DNA of 64,000 bases from Streptomyces sp. DH24 (GTDB lineage Bacteria > Actinomycetota > Actinomycetes > Streptomycetales > Streptomycetaceae), in NCBI RefSeq assembly GCF_029813775.1, contig NZ_JARVKW010000006.1, positions 186,001 to 250,000 on the forward strand. The letters run 5' to 3'. Position 1 is the first letter of the stretch. Every line of letters begins with the position of its first letter. The notes beneath the pieces are model-generated. The model ran no database searches and was not told where the DNA came from. It saw only the letters and a list, made by a program, of their open reading frames with translations. A program made the translations under genes and the position numbers. Shown piece after piece: positions 1 through 7,906 of the stretch.

Positions 1-464
1 TCTCCCTCGGGCCGACGGACGGCCGTTCGGGAGTGCGGGACGTGTTCTCCCCTGGCGGGTCCGCCTACGCGGCCCGTTATGGGTGCGAGTACCTTCCTGA
101 GGTCGCCCGATTGTCACCGGGCGGGGACTGCACCAAACCCCCAGGTCACGAGGTGACGCCCCTGTCAACCGGCGTCCGCGACCTGCACGCCTCACTTGTC
201 TGGACCCAGCCCAACACCCGCTCGGACGTGTGGGGCGGCGTACCGCCGCGCTACGGCACGTTCGCCTTGTTCGTGTCCGACATGGCACAGGGGCCGGCTG
301 GTAGGTCCATCTCATGCAGCCTCCCGGACCGACAGGGCGACATCTGTACTGCGAGCCTGAGCTATTTCCTCGCACAGGTGGGGGAATCCTCAGGCATGAC
401 GGAGGGGGATCGTCGGCGCCTGACTCAGGTCATCCAGACGTTCATCACTCAGCACCAGGCTTGA
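1..464 (+). CDS. Hypothetical protein, 5' end outside window
   Basis: The frame is open back to the first bases of the window, so this is probably the C-terminal part of a longer gene rather than one starting at the internal GTG at 33. About 150 residues are visible. There are scattered cysteines (in the stretches YGCEYLP, GGDCTKP, ISCSLP and DICTAS), which could suit an exported domain with disulfides, but no motif I recognise. It ends 113 bases before the convergent alpha/beta hydrolase gene. Function unknown. Confidence 0.5.
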   Translation, partial: SLGPTDGRSGVRDVFSPGGSAYAARYGCEYLPEVARLSPGGDCTKPPGHEVTPLSTGVRDLHASLVWTQPNTRSDVWGGVPPRYGTFALFVSDMAQGPAGRSISCSLPDRQGDICTASLSYFLAQVGESSGMTEGDRRRLTQVIQTFITQHQA

Positions 465-577
465 ACCGCCACTCGGGCTGAACGATTCGAGGTGCCAGGG
501 GCCTGGTGAGGACGGCGTGGACGACCGGAGCACCGGCTCGGGCCACCTGGACCACGACGCAGGGTTGGCGTCCCCAG

Positions 578-1591
578 TCACCGCGACAGCGCCGCCAGGC
601 TCAGCAGTAGGTGGGCCGACTCGGGGTGGTCGAAGTCGGAGTGGGCGCCGGCCGGGGCCAGGCGGGTGCGGGTGCCGCCCCGGAACCGGGCGCTGGCGTC
701 CACGTTGACCAGGCGGTGGTCCAGCGTCGAGGGGCGGTAGGGCTCGTGCACGGGCAGCAGCCGGGTGTGGAACTGCGGCACCGGTGCCGCACCCGCCCCC
801 GTGTGGCCGATTCCGGAGGAGCCCTCCGCCCGCAGGTGCCAGAAGCCGGTGGCCCGGTCCCAGCGGGAGTGGGTCAGCACCAGGGGGCCGCGCAGCGGGG
901 CGCCGGACTTCGCGCCGGACGGGAAGAGGGACGGGAAGATCCGGTCGAACGCGTCGCGGGGCGCGGCCATCTGGAAGATGAGCATGCTGTCCACCGTGAA
1001 GGGGCGGCCGGGCAGCGCGGGCGTGCTCCATCCCAGGACCCGCGGCGCGTCCGGCGTCGCCGCCCACTGCACGGCCTCGCACAGGAAGCGGCCGCCGAAG
1101 GAGTGCCCCACGAGGTGGAGGTACTGGCCGTCGCGGTTGGCGAGCACCGGGGGAGCGGTCGGGTCGCAGCGCTGCGCGTCGAGGTATCCCAGGAGATGGG
1201 CGAGGACGTGCGGCGCGTTGCCCCGGCCGGCCGCGCTCATCGCGTGGGCGCGGTCCCGGATGCGGCGGTAGCCGCCGAGCGAGGGCAGGCTCGACGACGG
1301 CCAGCGCACGACCACGACCGCCGGCCGGTAGCCCCGGGTCAGCTGCGGATAGCGGTCCGGGTGGGCGGCGCGCAGGTCCAGGGCCCGCGTCAGCAGGGCC
1401 GTGGCGCGGCGTTGCGCGGTGGCCGGCGGGGTCTGCCAGCCGTGGACGTAGACATAGATGTCCGTCACCCGGTCCGGGGTGCGGACGTGCTCGGCGAGAT
1501 GTTCGGCGATCCGATGGCCTGGGACGGGACGGCGGCCGTCGGGCGAGCGGAGCCGTCCTCGTTCGTCGAGGTCAACGGTGGTGAGGTGCAC
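578..1591 (-). CDS. Alpha/beta hydrolase, third gene of the STAND-CHAT set
   Basis: A protein of 337 residues with a nucleophile elbow GHSFGG (Ser164), an upstream HGW motif (residues 50-52) of the kind that forms an oxyanion hole, and a C-terminal HSDFDH segment that could supply the acid and histidine of the triad. No signal peptide is visible, so it is probably cytoplasmic. I chose the GTG at 1591 because GGAG lies about 8 bases upstream and because the longer open frame (to 2029) reads as arginine/proline shadow of the CHAT gene. The start lies 127 bases inside the 3' end of the CHAT gene, so the two are likely cotranscribed. Substrate unknown. In this context it could be a lipase or esterase effector activated by the upstream protease, but that is inference. 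Confidence 0.7.
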   Translation of the reverse strand: MHLTTVDLDERGRLRSPDGRRPVPGHRIAEHLAEHVRTPDRVTDIYVYVHGWQTPPATAQRRATALLTRALDLRAAHPDRYPQLTRGYRPAVVVVRWPSSSLPSLGGYRRIRDRAHAMSAAGRGNAPHVLAHLLGYLDAQRCDPTAPPVLANRDGQYLHLVGHSFGGRFLCEAVQWAATPDAPRVLGWSTPALPGRPFTVDSMLIFQMAAPRDAFDRIFPSLFPSGAKSGAPLRGPLVLTHSRWDRATGFWHLRAEGSSGIGHTGAGAAPVPQFHTRLLPVHEPYRPSTLDHRLVNVDASARFRGGTRTRLAPAGAHSDFDHPESAHLLLSLAALSR

Positions 1592-2832
1592 GGTCGGATC
1601 TCCAGGACGCTGTCGATGCCGCAGTACAGCAGGTAGGCCAGGGCGAGAGGGTTGTGAAGGTCGTCGAGGAAGTGGCGGGCCAGGTCGCGGCAGATCTCCC
1701 CCGCGGTCCGCGATCCCGACAGATAGCGGTCGAGGAACGCGTGCGCGTACTCCGAGGCGAAGACCTGGGGGATCTCGATCTGCGGGCCGAGCACCCCGGT
1801 CGCACCGTGCTTGATGAAGGCCCGGCCGAGGTATTCCAGTTCGGCCGTCGCCGCCGGGACTCCCGCGTGACAGGCGTTGAGCAGTACGAACGGCCGGAAC
1901 ACCGACCCCTGCCCGGTGCCGGCCTCCTCCCGGTGCTCGTGGACGCGGTCGGCGTCGATGACCTTGTCGTCGGAGAGGCGGATCCCCACGGTGCGGTGGG
2001 CGCCGTACTCGTTGAACGCGCCGTGGCACCAGAAGTACATCAGGTCCTCGTCGAACTCCGCGTCCGCGAGCGACTTCAGCAGGTCGTCGGCGTGGGTGCG
2101 CACGGTCAGCCGGGAGCGCCGGCGCAGCAGTGCGGCCACGTCCTCCGAGCGGCCGGCGGCGTCGAGCGCGGTGTCGGTGTTGAGGCTCGTGACCGGCACG
2201 GGCCGGGCGGCCGGGGAGTAGACGGGTGCGTACGAGGCCCCGGTCTGGTCGATCTCGTGCCGGTGGCCGAGGAACGCGGGGGTGGCCGAGTCGTCGGTCC
2301 GCACGGCGAACATCGGCCAGGGCAGGGACAGGTCCCGTGAGTCGAAGCTGATGCGCAGGCCCTCCCGGCGCAGTTCGCCGAGCAGGAACTCACGGAACCA
2401 CTCCAGGTCGCGGTCGGCCCCCGAGAGGATCCGCCGCAGCGTGCGGTCCCCGCTCCTGGCCAGGTCCTCGATCATCGGCAGGACGATGTCCCGGGCCGGC
2501 CGGAGGTCATGATCGGCGGCGAAGGGGTAGCGCGGCCCGTACGGCATCCCGTCGGCGTCCACGGGCTGGTGGTGGACGAACGCGTGCCACTGACCGCGCA
2601 GCCGGTCCGCGAGGTCGCGGATGGCGGTGGCGGAGAGCTGGAGGTCGGCCCGGTGGACACCGGTGCGCGGGGCGCGCCTGCCGTGCGGGACCGCGATCAT
2701 CTCGACGCGGTCCTCGGCCTTGACGGAGATGATGACGGACAGGTCGATCGGCCGCAGTCCGTGGTCCTCGGGCCATTGGGTGAGGCCGCCGGAAGGGTCG
2801 TGCACGACCTCGGTGCTGAGCACGTGGTTCAT
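1465..2832 (-). CDS. CHAT-domain (caspase-like) cysteine protease
   Basis: A 455-residue protein whose C-terminal half carries the two hallmarks of CHAT proteases: a catalytic His in YFWCHG (His270) followed by a Cys in LLNACHAG (Cys321), each at the end of a hydrophobic strand. The N-terminal half (1-240) has no domain I recognise and may be the sensor or docking part. The start follows the STAND gene stop by three bases, and a GGGAGG Shine-Dalgarno lies within the end of that gene, so the two are translationally linked. CHAT proteases in bacteria are commonly activated by an associated NTPase and cleave a partner protein. The adjacent STAND ATPase is the obvious activator and the hydrolase at 578 a possible substrate. 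Those pairings are inference. Confidence 0.85.
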   Translation of the reverse strand: MNHVLSTEVVHDPSGGLTQWPEDHGLRPIDLSVIISVKAEDRVEMIAVPHGRRAPRTGVHRADLQLSATAIRDLADRLRGQWHAFVHHQPVDADGMPYGPRYPFAADHDLRPARDIVLPMIEDLARSGDRTLRRILSGADRDLEWFREFLLGELRREGLRISFDSRDLSLPWPMFAVRTDDSATPAFLGHRHEIDQTGASYAPVYSPAARPVPVTSLNTDTALDAAGRSEDVAALLRRRSRLTVRTHADDLLKSLADAEFDEDLMYFWCHGAFNEYGAHRTVGIRLSDDKVIDADRVHEHREEAGTGQGSVFRPFVLLNACHAGVPAATAELEYLGRAFIKHGATGVLGPQIEIPQVFASEYAHAFLDRYLSGSRTAGEICRDLARHFLDDLHNPLALAYLLYCGIDSVLEIRPCTSPPLTSTNEDGSARPTAAVPSQAIGSPNISPSTSAPRTG

Positions 2833-2835
2833 GGG

Positions 2836-5800
2836 TCATGGCCTCCCGAGCGGTTCCGGGACCGCGACCGGGAGCGTCGTCTCCACCACTTGCAGCACTG
2901 TGCCGTACTCGGGGTCGTACACCCGGAAGCGCAGCCGGTGCTCGCCGGCCTCCCGGGCGGTGAAGTCGAACCGGGCGGGCCGTGCGTCGTCCGTGGAACA
3001 GGCGACGGCGGCGGGTTCCAGCGTCGAGGGGGACGCGGACGTGGCGACGACGAGGACCGACACCGGCGCCGTCCTGTCCAGGTCCGCGTCCCGCGGGTCG
3101 GTGACGGCCGGCGTGCACTCGATGGTGGTGGTCTCCCCGACGCGTACGACGTCGTCGGCCACGGTCAGCCGGATCCGCCGCGGGGGGCGGGGCGGGCGCG
3201 CGGTCCCGCCGCCCTGCGGCGCCGGGGCCGCAGGGGCCGCCGGTGGTGGTGCCGGTGGTGCCGGAGCGGGCGGTGGCACGGCCGGGACGGAGGGTCCTGC
3301 GGCGGGAACGACGGGACCTTCGGCCGGGTGGGAGGCACCCATGGCCGAGGCGGAGGGTGGCACGGCAGCCGGGGCGGAGGGTGGCACGGCCGGGGCGGGC
3401 GGCGCGGGCGCCGGGGCCGCGCCGGGCCGTGCCGTCGGCCGCTCGGGTTCCGTCGGCCCCGGCGAACCCGTCGGCTTCGTCGACTCTGCCGGTCCCGCCG
3501 CATCCGCCGGTCCCGCCGCATCCGCCGGCCTCGGCGGCCTCCCCGATTCCGCCGGGTCTCCCGAATCCCTCGGCCCTGCCGACTCCGCCGATTCCCCCAG
3601 CCCAGCCGACCCCGCCGATTCCCTCGGTCCCGCCGGTCCCGTCCGCCCCGTGTCCCCGGGTTGTTCGCCCGGCACCCCGGGCTCTACGGCCTGCGCTCCC
3701 GGTTGTTCGCCCGGCACCCCGGGCTCTACGGCCTGCGCTCCCGGCTGTTGGTCCCGCACCCCGGGCTGTTCGGCCTGCGCTCCCGGTTGTTCGCCCCGCA
3801 CCCCCGAACTGCCCCTCGGCCCCGAACTCCCCGTCGCCCGGGGGAACCCCTCCGCGACCAGAGCGGCCAGCTCGGCGTAGGCCCGCCGGGTGGCGGTCCG
3901 CAGCTGGGCCGGGTCGATCTCGGCGCCGGTGGCGAGGTGTTCGTCGAAGGGAACCGTGACGACCCCGCGGCAGCGGCGCGCGAAGTGCTCGACGATGAGG
4001 TCGGTCCGGACCGGGGTCGTCCCGGGGTGCGTGGCGGAGAGCACGACGAGGGCGCGCCGGGCCAACTCGCCGTGGCCGTGGTGGGCGAGCCAGCGCAGGG
4101 TCACGTCGGCGACCGCCGCGCCGTCCACGCTCGCGGTGGCGACGACCACCAACTGGTCGGTCAGCGCCAGCATTGCGCGCGTGGCCTCCTGCGTCAGGCC
4201 GGTGCCCGAGTCGGTGACGACGATCGGGTAGGTGCCGCTCAGGGCGTCGAGGACCCGCTGGTACTGCTGGGCGCCGAAGGGCACCGACGGCGCGGGCGCG
4301 ACGTCGTGCGCGAGGACCTCCAGGCCGTTGGGGCCGGTCGTGGTGAACCGGCGGAAGTCGTCGTGGCCGTCCATCTCGGGGAGCGCGGCCAGCAGATCCA
4401 GGATCGTCGGGCCGGTCCGCCGGCGCACCCGGTGGCCGAGCGTGCCGCCCTCGGGGGAGGCGTCCACGGCGATCACCGGGTCGTCGCGCAGACCGGCCAG
4501 GGTGGCACCGAGCACGGCCGCCGTGGTGGTCTTGCCGCTGCCGCCCTTCAGGCTGATCACCGCGACGCGGTGGCTTCCGGCGATGGGGGAGCCGAGCCCC
4601 GCGACGGACCGGGGCCGGACATCGGCCGGAGCGCCGCGCCGGGTCAGCAGGCGGCGCAGCCGCGCGGACCAGGGCGGGTCCGCCAGCAACTGCTCGGCGC
4701 GGAGCGCGTTCTCCGCCGGTCGGGGTCCGGCACCGGCCGACGGCGGGGACCACAGGTCCGGTCCCGGCCGGTCGGGGCGCGGCCCGCCGACCGCGGGGCA
4801 GCGGGCCGCCGCGGCCACGTCCGCCGCCTTGTTCCGCCACTCGGTCAGCTGGTCGCGGATCTCCATGACGGCCGGGTGGGTCGCGTCGAAGGCCTCCACC
4901 ATGTCGTCGAGGAGTCCGGCGTACGCCGCCGCGGCGCCGGCCGCGTCACCGGCCAGGCCCCGCCAGAGCGCGACGTTGTGGCGGGTCAGGAGCGTGTCCG
5001 GGTGGAGGGGGCCGAGCACGCGCAGCCGGTCGGCCAGCAACTCGCCGTAGGCCGCCGCCGCGCGGCCCGGATCGCCGGCGACGCCCTGCCAGCGCGCGTA
5101 GTTGTCCCGGACCGTGAACACGTCGGGGTTGTCGGGGCCGAGGACCCGCTCCAGGTCGCGGAGGAGATCTCGGTAGGCGGCCACGGCGCCCGCCGCGTCC
5201 TGGGAGGCGCCGCGCAGGCGCGCCTGGTGCCCGCGCGCGGCCAGCGTGTCGGGGTGGTCCGGGCCGAAACGCTGCTCCAGCCGGGGGTGCAGCCAGTCCC
5301 AGCGGATACGGGCCGCCCGCACCAGCCCCGCGTCGATGAGGTTGCGGCCCGCCTGGAACAGCACCGGGTGGCACTGGGGCCGCCACAGGGCTTCCCCGGC
5401 GTGCCCGGCCAGGATGTCCGTGCCCGACCGCAGGGCCCGGCACAGCGCGGACTGCGGCCGGTCGGACGCCGTACGCCACACCGCGCGCAGCGCCTCGGCG
5501 GCGCTCAGGGCCAGCGGGTCGCGTTCCTCGGCGGGCACGGCCCTGCGTACGGCCGTCTGCACCAGGCTGCTGAGCCGGACGACCGGGTCGGCCGTGCCGC
5601 TGTCGTGCTCCACCAGGCGCAGGCGGTGCAGGACCCCGAGGGCGTCCAGCACCTCCCGGGGCTCGACGGGTGAGGGCGCCCCGGCGGCCTGTCGTCCACT
5701 GCGGCGGGCGAGTTGACCCAGTGCGGGAGGGCTGGTGAGCACCGTGACCGGGACGCCGTGCGGATCGAGTACGGCGGCCAGTTCGAGCAGCGGGCGGGCC

Positions 5801-6939
5801 AGGCCGGCGCACTGCCGGTCGGCCGTCTCGACCGCCAGCCACCAGCCCGCGACGAGCGCGTTGCGGGTGGGATGGGCCCCGTCCGGGCCGGGCGGCCGGC
5901 CGAGACGGTCGCGGTGGGCGGCGCAGCCCCGTCCCGACAGCGCGACGCAGGCCGCCGCGGTGGACAGCGCCAGCGGGTGCCGCGCCAGATCGTCGGCGAG
6001 TGCCCTGACCTCGGCGGGGTCGTCCTGGCAGCCGTGGGCGAGGAGTTCACGCGTCAGCTGGTCGGCCGCCTCGTCGGGGAGGTACGGGCCGATCTCGACG
6101 CATCCGCTGCCGTCCGGCAGGGCGGAGGCGCGCCGGGTGGTGACCAGGACCCGGCCGTTGAGCCGGGCCGGCGGCCACAGACCGTCCAGGTGGGCGGTGT
6201 CCGGCACGCCGTCGAGCACCACGAGCCAGCGCCGGTCGGTCCAGCTCAGCCAGGAGCGGAACGCCTCGGCGGAGCGTTCCGGCTGGGCCGGGTCGTGCTG
6301 GGTGGTGACCGCGGCGGCGTCGGCGTAGCCGCAGATCAGCGCGTCGGCGTTCCCGGCGGTCACCCACACCACGAGGTCGGCCGAGCCGTCCCGCACCGCG
6401 TGCCGGGCGAGGTGCGCGGCCAGTTGGGTCTTGCCCGTGCCCGCGGGGCCGGTGAGCACCTGGATTCCCGACGGGCCGCCGAGCCGCAGGGCCTCGGCGC
6501 GCCGGCGGAACTGCGCGGCCTCGGCGGGGATCCGTCCCACCAGCGTGGCGGGCGTGTCCGGGCCGGCGCCGGACGGGCCCGCACCGCCCGACAGGGGCGG
6601 CGCGACGGTGGCGTACGCGCGCCCGCCCAGCCGTGCCAGGTCCGTCAACTGCCGGACGAGCGCGAGGCGTTCGGCGCTCCCGGACTCCTCAAGCAGCAGC
6701 TCGAACCGTGTCTGGAGGGCGGTCTCCAAGCGGATGCGCGGTTCGGGGTCGTGCGACTGCCGCAGGCCGGCGGCGCTGAGGTCCAGGCGTCTCAAGTGCT
6801 CCTGCTCGGACCGGAGGTCACCCCGGGCGAGGAGGCGTGCCGCCCAGCCGCGCACGAACGTCCACTGCTCGGTGCCCGTCGCATCGGCGACCGCGGCGCC
6901 GGCCGCTGCCGCCGCGGCGAGGGAGGCGTCGTCCAGCAT
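2836..6939 (-). CDS. STAND (NB-ARC) NTPase with TPRs, fused MinD/ParA-like ATPase and C-terminal beta-sandwich
   Basis: This 1367-residue protein has an unusual domain order. Residues 1-110 are helical and resemble the N-terminal domain of the small protein at 7149. A Walker A GPAGTGKT lies at 164-171 with a Walker B-like VVLDG at 240-244 (NB-ARC/STAND). Fis-type tetratricopeptide repeats with GPDHPDT signatures span about 550-700. A second, deviant Walker A KGGSGKTTT at 798-806 starts a MinD/ParA-like ATPase to about 1030. A Pro/Gly/Ala/Glu-rich linker with tandem repeats follows, and a strand-rich Ig-like domain closes the protein (last ~110 residues). STAND proteins are sensor switches that oligomerise on ligand binding. 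The gene is divergent from 7149 and tightly followed by the CHAT protease. It was probably assembled by fusion, and which ATPase drives signalling is unknown. Confidence 0.85.
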   Translation of the reverse strand: MLDDASLAAAAAAGAAVADATGTEQWTFVRGWAARLLARGDLRSEQEHLRRLDLSAAGLRQSHDPEPRIRLETALQTRFELLLEESGSAERLALVRQLTDLARLGGRAYATVAPPLSGGAGPSGAGPDTPATLVGRIPAEAAQFRRRAEALRLGGPSGIQVLTGPAGTGKTQLAAHLARHAVRDGSADLVVWVTAGNADALICGYADAAAVTTQHDPAQPERSAEAFRSWLSWTDRRWLVVLDGVPDTAHLDGLWPPARLNGRVLVTTRRASALPDGSGCVEIGPYLPDEAADQLTRELLAHGCQDDPAEVRALADDLARHPLALSTAAACVALSGRGCAAHRDRLGRPPGPDGAHPTRNALVAGWWLAVETADRQCAGLARPLLELAAVLDPHGVPVTVLTSPPALGQLARRSGRQAAGAPSPVEPREVLDALGVLHRLRLVEHDSGTADPVVRLSSLVQTAVRRAVPAEERDPLALSAAEALRAVWRTASDRPQSALCRALRSGTDILAGHAGEALWRPQCHPVLFQAGRNLIDAGLVRAARIRWDWLHPRLEQRFGPDHPDTLAARGHQARLRGASQDAAGAVAAYRDLLRDLERVLGPDNPDVFTVRDNYARWQGVAGDPGRAAAAYGELLADRLRVLGPLHPDTLLTRHNVALWRGLAGDAAGAAAAYAGLLDDMVEAFDATHPAVMEIRDQLTEWRNKAADVAAAARCPAVGGPRPDRPGPDLWSPPSAGAGPRPAENALRAEQLLADPPWSARLRRLLTRRGAPADVRPRSVAGLGSPIAGSHRVAVISLKGGSGKTTTAAVLGATLAGLRDDPVIAVDASPEGGTLGHRVRRRTGPTILDLLAALPEMDGHDDFRRFTTTGPNGLEVLAHDVAPAPSVPFGAQQYQRVLDALSGTYPIVVTDSGTGLTQEATRAMLALTDQLVVVATASVDGAAVADVTLRWLAHHGHGELARRALVVLSATHPGTTPVRTDLIVEHFARRCRGVVTVPFDEHLATGAEIDPAQLRTATRRAYAELAALVAEGFPRATGSSGPRGSSGVRGEQPGAQAEQPGVRDQQPGAQAVEPGVPGEQPGAQAVEPGVPGEQPGDTGRTGPAGPRESAGSAGLGESAESAGPRDSGDPAESGRPPRPADAAGPADAAGPAESTKPTGSPGPTEPERPTARPGAAPAPAPPAPAVPPSAPAAVPPSASAMGASHPAEGPVVPAAGPSVPAVPPPAPAPPAPPPAAPAAPAPQGGGTARPPRPPRRIRLTVADDVVRVGETTTIECTPAVTDPRDADLDRTAPVSVLVVATSASPSTLEPAAVACSTDDARPARFDFTAREAGEHRLRFRVYDPEYGTVLQVVETTLPVAVPEPLGRP
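3659..3784. repeat. Three tandem copies of a 42-bp coding repeat
   Basis: Copies start at 3659, 3701 and 3743. The first two are identical, the third has diverged, and a partial fourth follows. Each encodes a 14-residue unit rich in Pro, Gly, Gln and Glu (cores such as GVPGEQPGAQA) in the linker between the MinD-like ATPase and the C-terminal beta-sandwich of the STAND protein. Identical neighbouring copies suggest recent slippage and a length-variable spacer. Confidence 0.85.
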
Positions 6940-7148
6940 TCAGCGAATCCCGCCCTTCGCGCCTCACCACGGCCAACGCTCCTTCCATACAAGCACAACC
7001 GGGATCGGCCGCGCGCGGTATGGGGCCCGTTCCCGGTTCGTGGGCATTGCGGTGACTCCGGCGTCGCCGCTGGCACCGTGACCGGCTCCCACGGGTCCTC
7101 TACCGTGGCTGCCGAGGGCTCAACAGACCATGGACACAAGGGGGTTCA

Positions 7149-7610
7149 GTGGAAGCCGAACTGGCTGCGCTGGCGGCGTCCGGGGCCACCACACTGGTGG
7201 GACTGATGGTGTCGGAGACCTGGACGCAGGCGCGCGAGCGGGTGGCGCGGTTCTTCGCGCGGGGCGGTGACGGGGAGACGGCCGAGCGGGAACTGAGCGT
7301 GGCACAGGGTGAGTTGGTGGCCGCGCGCGGCGCGCAGGACGAGGCCGCCGTCGCCGACATCGAGGCGGAGTGGCGCGTGCGCCTGCGCCGGGCGCTGGAG
7401 GCCGACCCCGCGGCGGCGGAGGACCTCAGGTCCCTGCTGGCGGAGCTCGCGCCGGAGGGCGGCGGGGCACCGGCGGCGACGGTCCGCAACAGCGTGAGCG
7501 GCGGCACGCAGTACGGGCCGGTGTTCCAGGGGCAGCAGATCACCCTGTCCGGCCTGACGTTCCACAGCTCGGCTCCCCGGGCCCCCGAGGGTGACGCGGA
7601 GGGGAGTTGA
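7149..7610 (+). CDS. Small helical protein with C-terminal amyloid-signalling-like motif (putative Bell/BASS effector)
   Basis: A 153-residue protein starting at GTG, with an AAGGGG ribosome site just upstream. Residues 1-108 are predicted all-helical, with a hydrophobic first helix (ALAASGATTLVGLMV). Residues 114-138 form a Gly/Asn/Gln-rich motif with core NSVSGG...GPVFQG, which resembles the RHIM/PP-like amyloid motifs (BASS) found at the ends of effectors beside bacterial NLR-like genes. The helical part aligns by eye with the first ~110 residues of the divergent STAND protein (WT..R...AR..ARG, R.RL..AL, LL.E). By analogy with HeLo/MLKL-type executioners it could be a membrane-active effector seeded by an activated STAND protein. 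The motif is seen in the sequence, and the executioner role is inference. Confidence 0.7.
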   Translation: MEAELAALAASGATTLVGLMVSETWTQARERVARFFARGGDGETAERELSVAQGELVAARGAQDEAAVADIEAEWRVRLRRALEADPAAAEDLRSLLAELAPEGGGAPAATVRNSVSGGTQYGPVFQGQQITLSGLTFHSSAPRAPEGDAEGS

Positions 7611-7634
7611 CGCCGGGGCACCGGGGCAGTCGTC

Positions 7635-7659
7635 TGGCATATGCGTGAGGGATATGCCA
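7635..7659. promoter_or_regulatory. Perfect inverted repeat TGGCATAT-N9-ATATGCCA
   Basis: Eight-base perfect arms separated by nine bases, in unusually AT-rich DNA 25 bases after the stop of the 7149 gene and upstream of a possible promoter. There is no T-run as expected for a terminator, and the symmetry suits a dimeric regulator. The cognate protein is unknown. Confidence 0.5.
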
Positions 7660-7680
7660 ATTCTGCGAGTCACTATCATT

Positions 7681-7710
7681 TTGCAGAGACTCCCAATCTG
7701 GCGCTAGCCT
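7681..7710 (+). promoter_or_regulatory. Possible HrdB-type promoter
   Basis: TTGCAG (7681-7686), an 18-base spacer and TAGCCT (7705-7710) fit the -35/-10 pattern of vegetative streptomycete promoters. The palindrome at 7635-7659 lies just upstream. The only visible downstream frame is the 37-codon ORF at 7771. Tentative. Confidence 0.35.
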
Positions 7711-7770
7711 CGTCTGCCCGGCTGATCATGGGATTATGTGATCGGCCCTCGGCAACTTGAGGAAGTGCAC

Positions 7771-7884
7771 GTGAACAGTGGCTTTTTGAGGCGGACCGTC
7801 ATCATCACCTGCTGCACCCCGGCCGTCGCTTACGGGACCGCGGAAGTGCTCCGCTGGATGTGGGTGGTACCGGCGGGCGGGTGA
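7771..7884 (+). CDS. Possible small hydrophobic peptide (37 aa)
   Basis: A GTG-initiated frame with GAGGA seven bases upstream, preceded by a candidate promoter. The peptide has two basic residues near its start, then a hydrophobic stretch with adjacent cysteines (RRTVIITCCTPAVAYG) and a Trp-rich end, so it could be a small membrane peptide. It is convergent with the SARP gene, 22 bases away. No homologue is recognised. It could be non-coding. Confidence 0.3.
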   Translation: MNSGFLRRTVIITCCTPAVAYGTAEVLRWMWVVPAGG

Positions 7885-7906
7885 GGACACCGGCCCGGCA
7901 CGACGC

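Noticed and set aside
3660..3785. Possible CRISPR-like array
   Set aside because: The 42-bp units are directly adjacent, in frame and coding, with no spacers. They are a tandem coding repeat.
2509..5673. 1054-residue plus-strand frame opposite the STAND gene
   Set aside because: It is a typical high-GC shadow (Arg/Gly/Val rich) without motifs, while the minus strand has clear domains.
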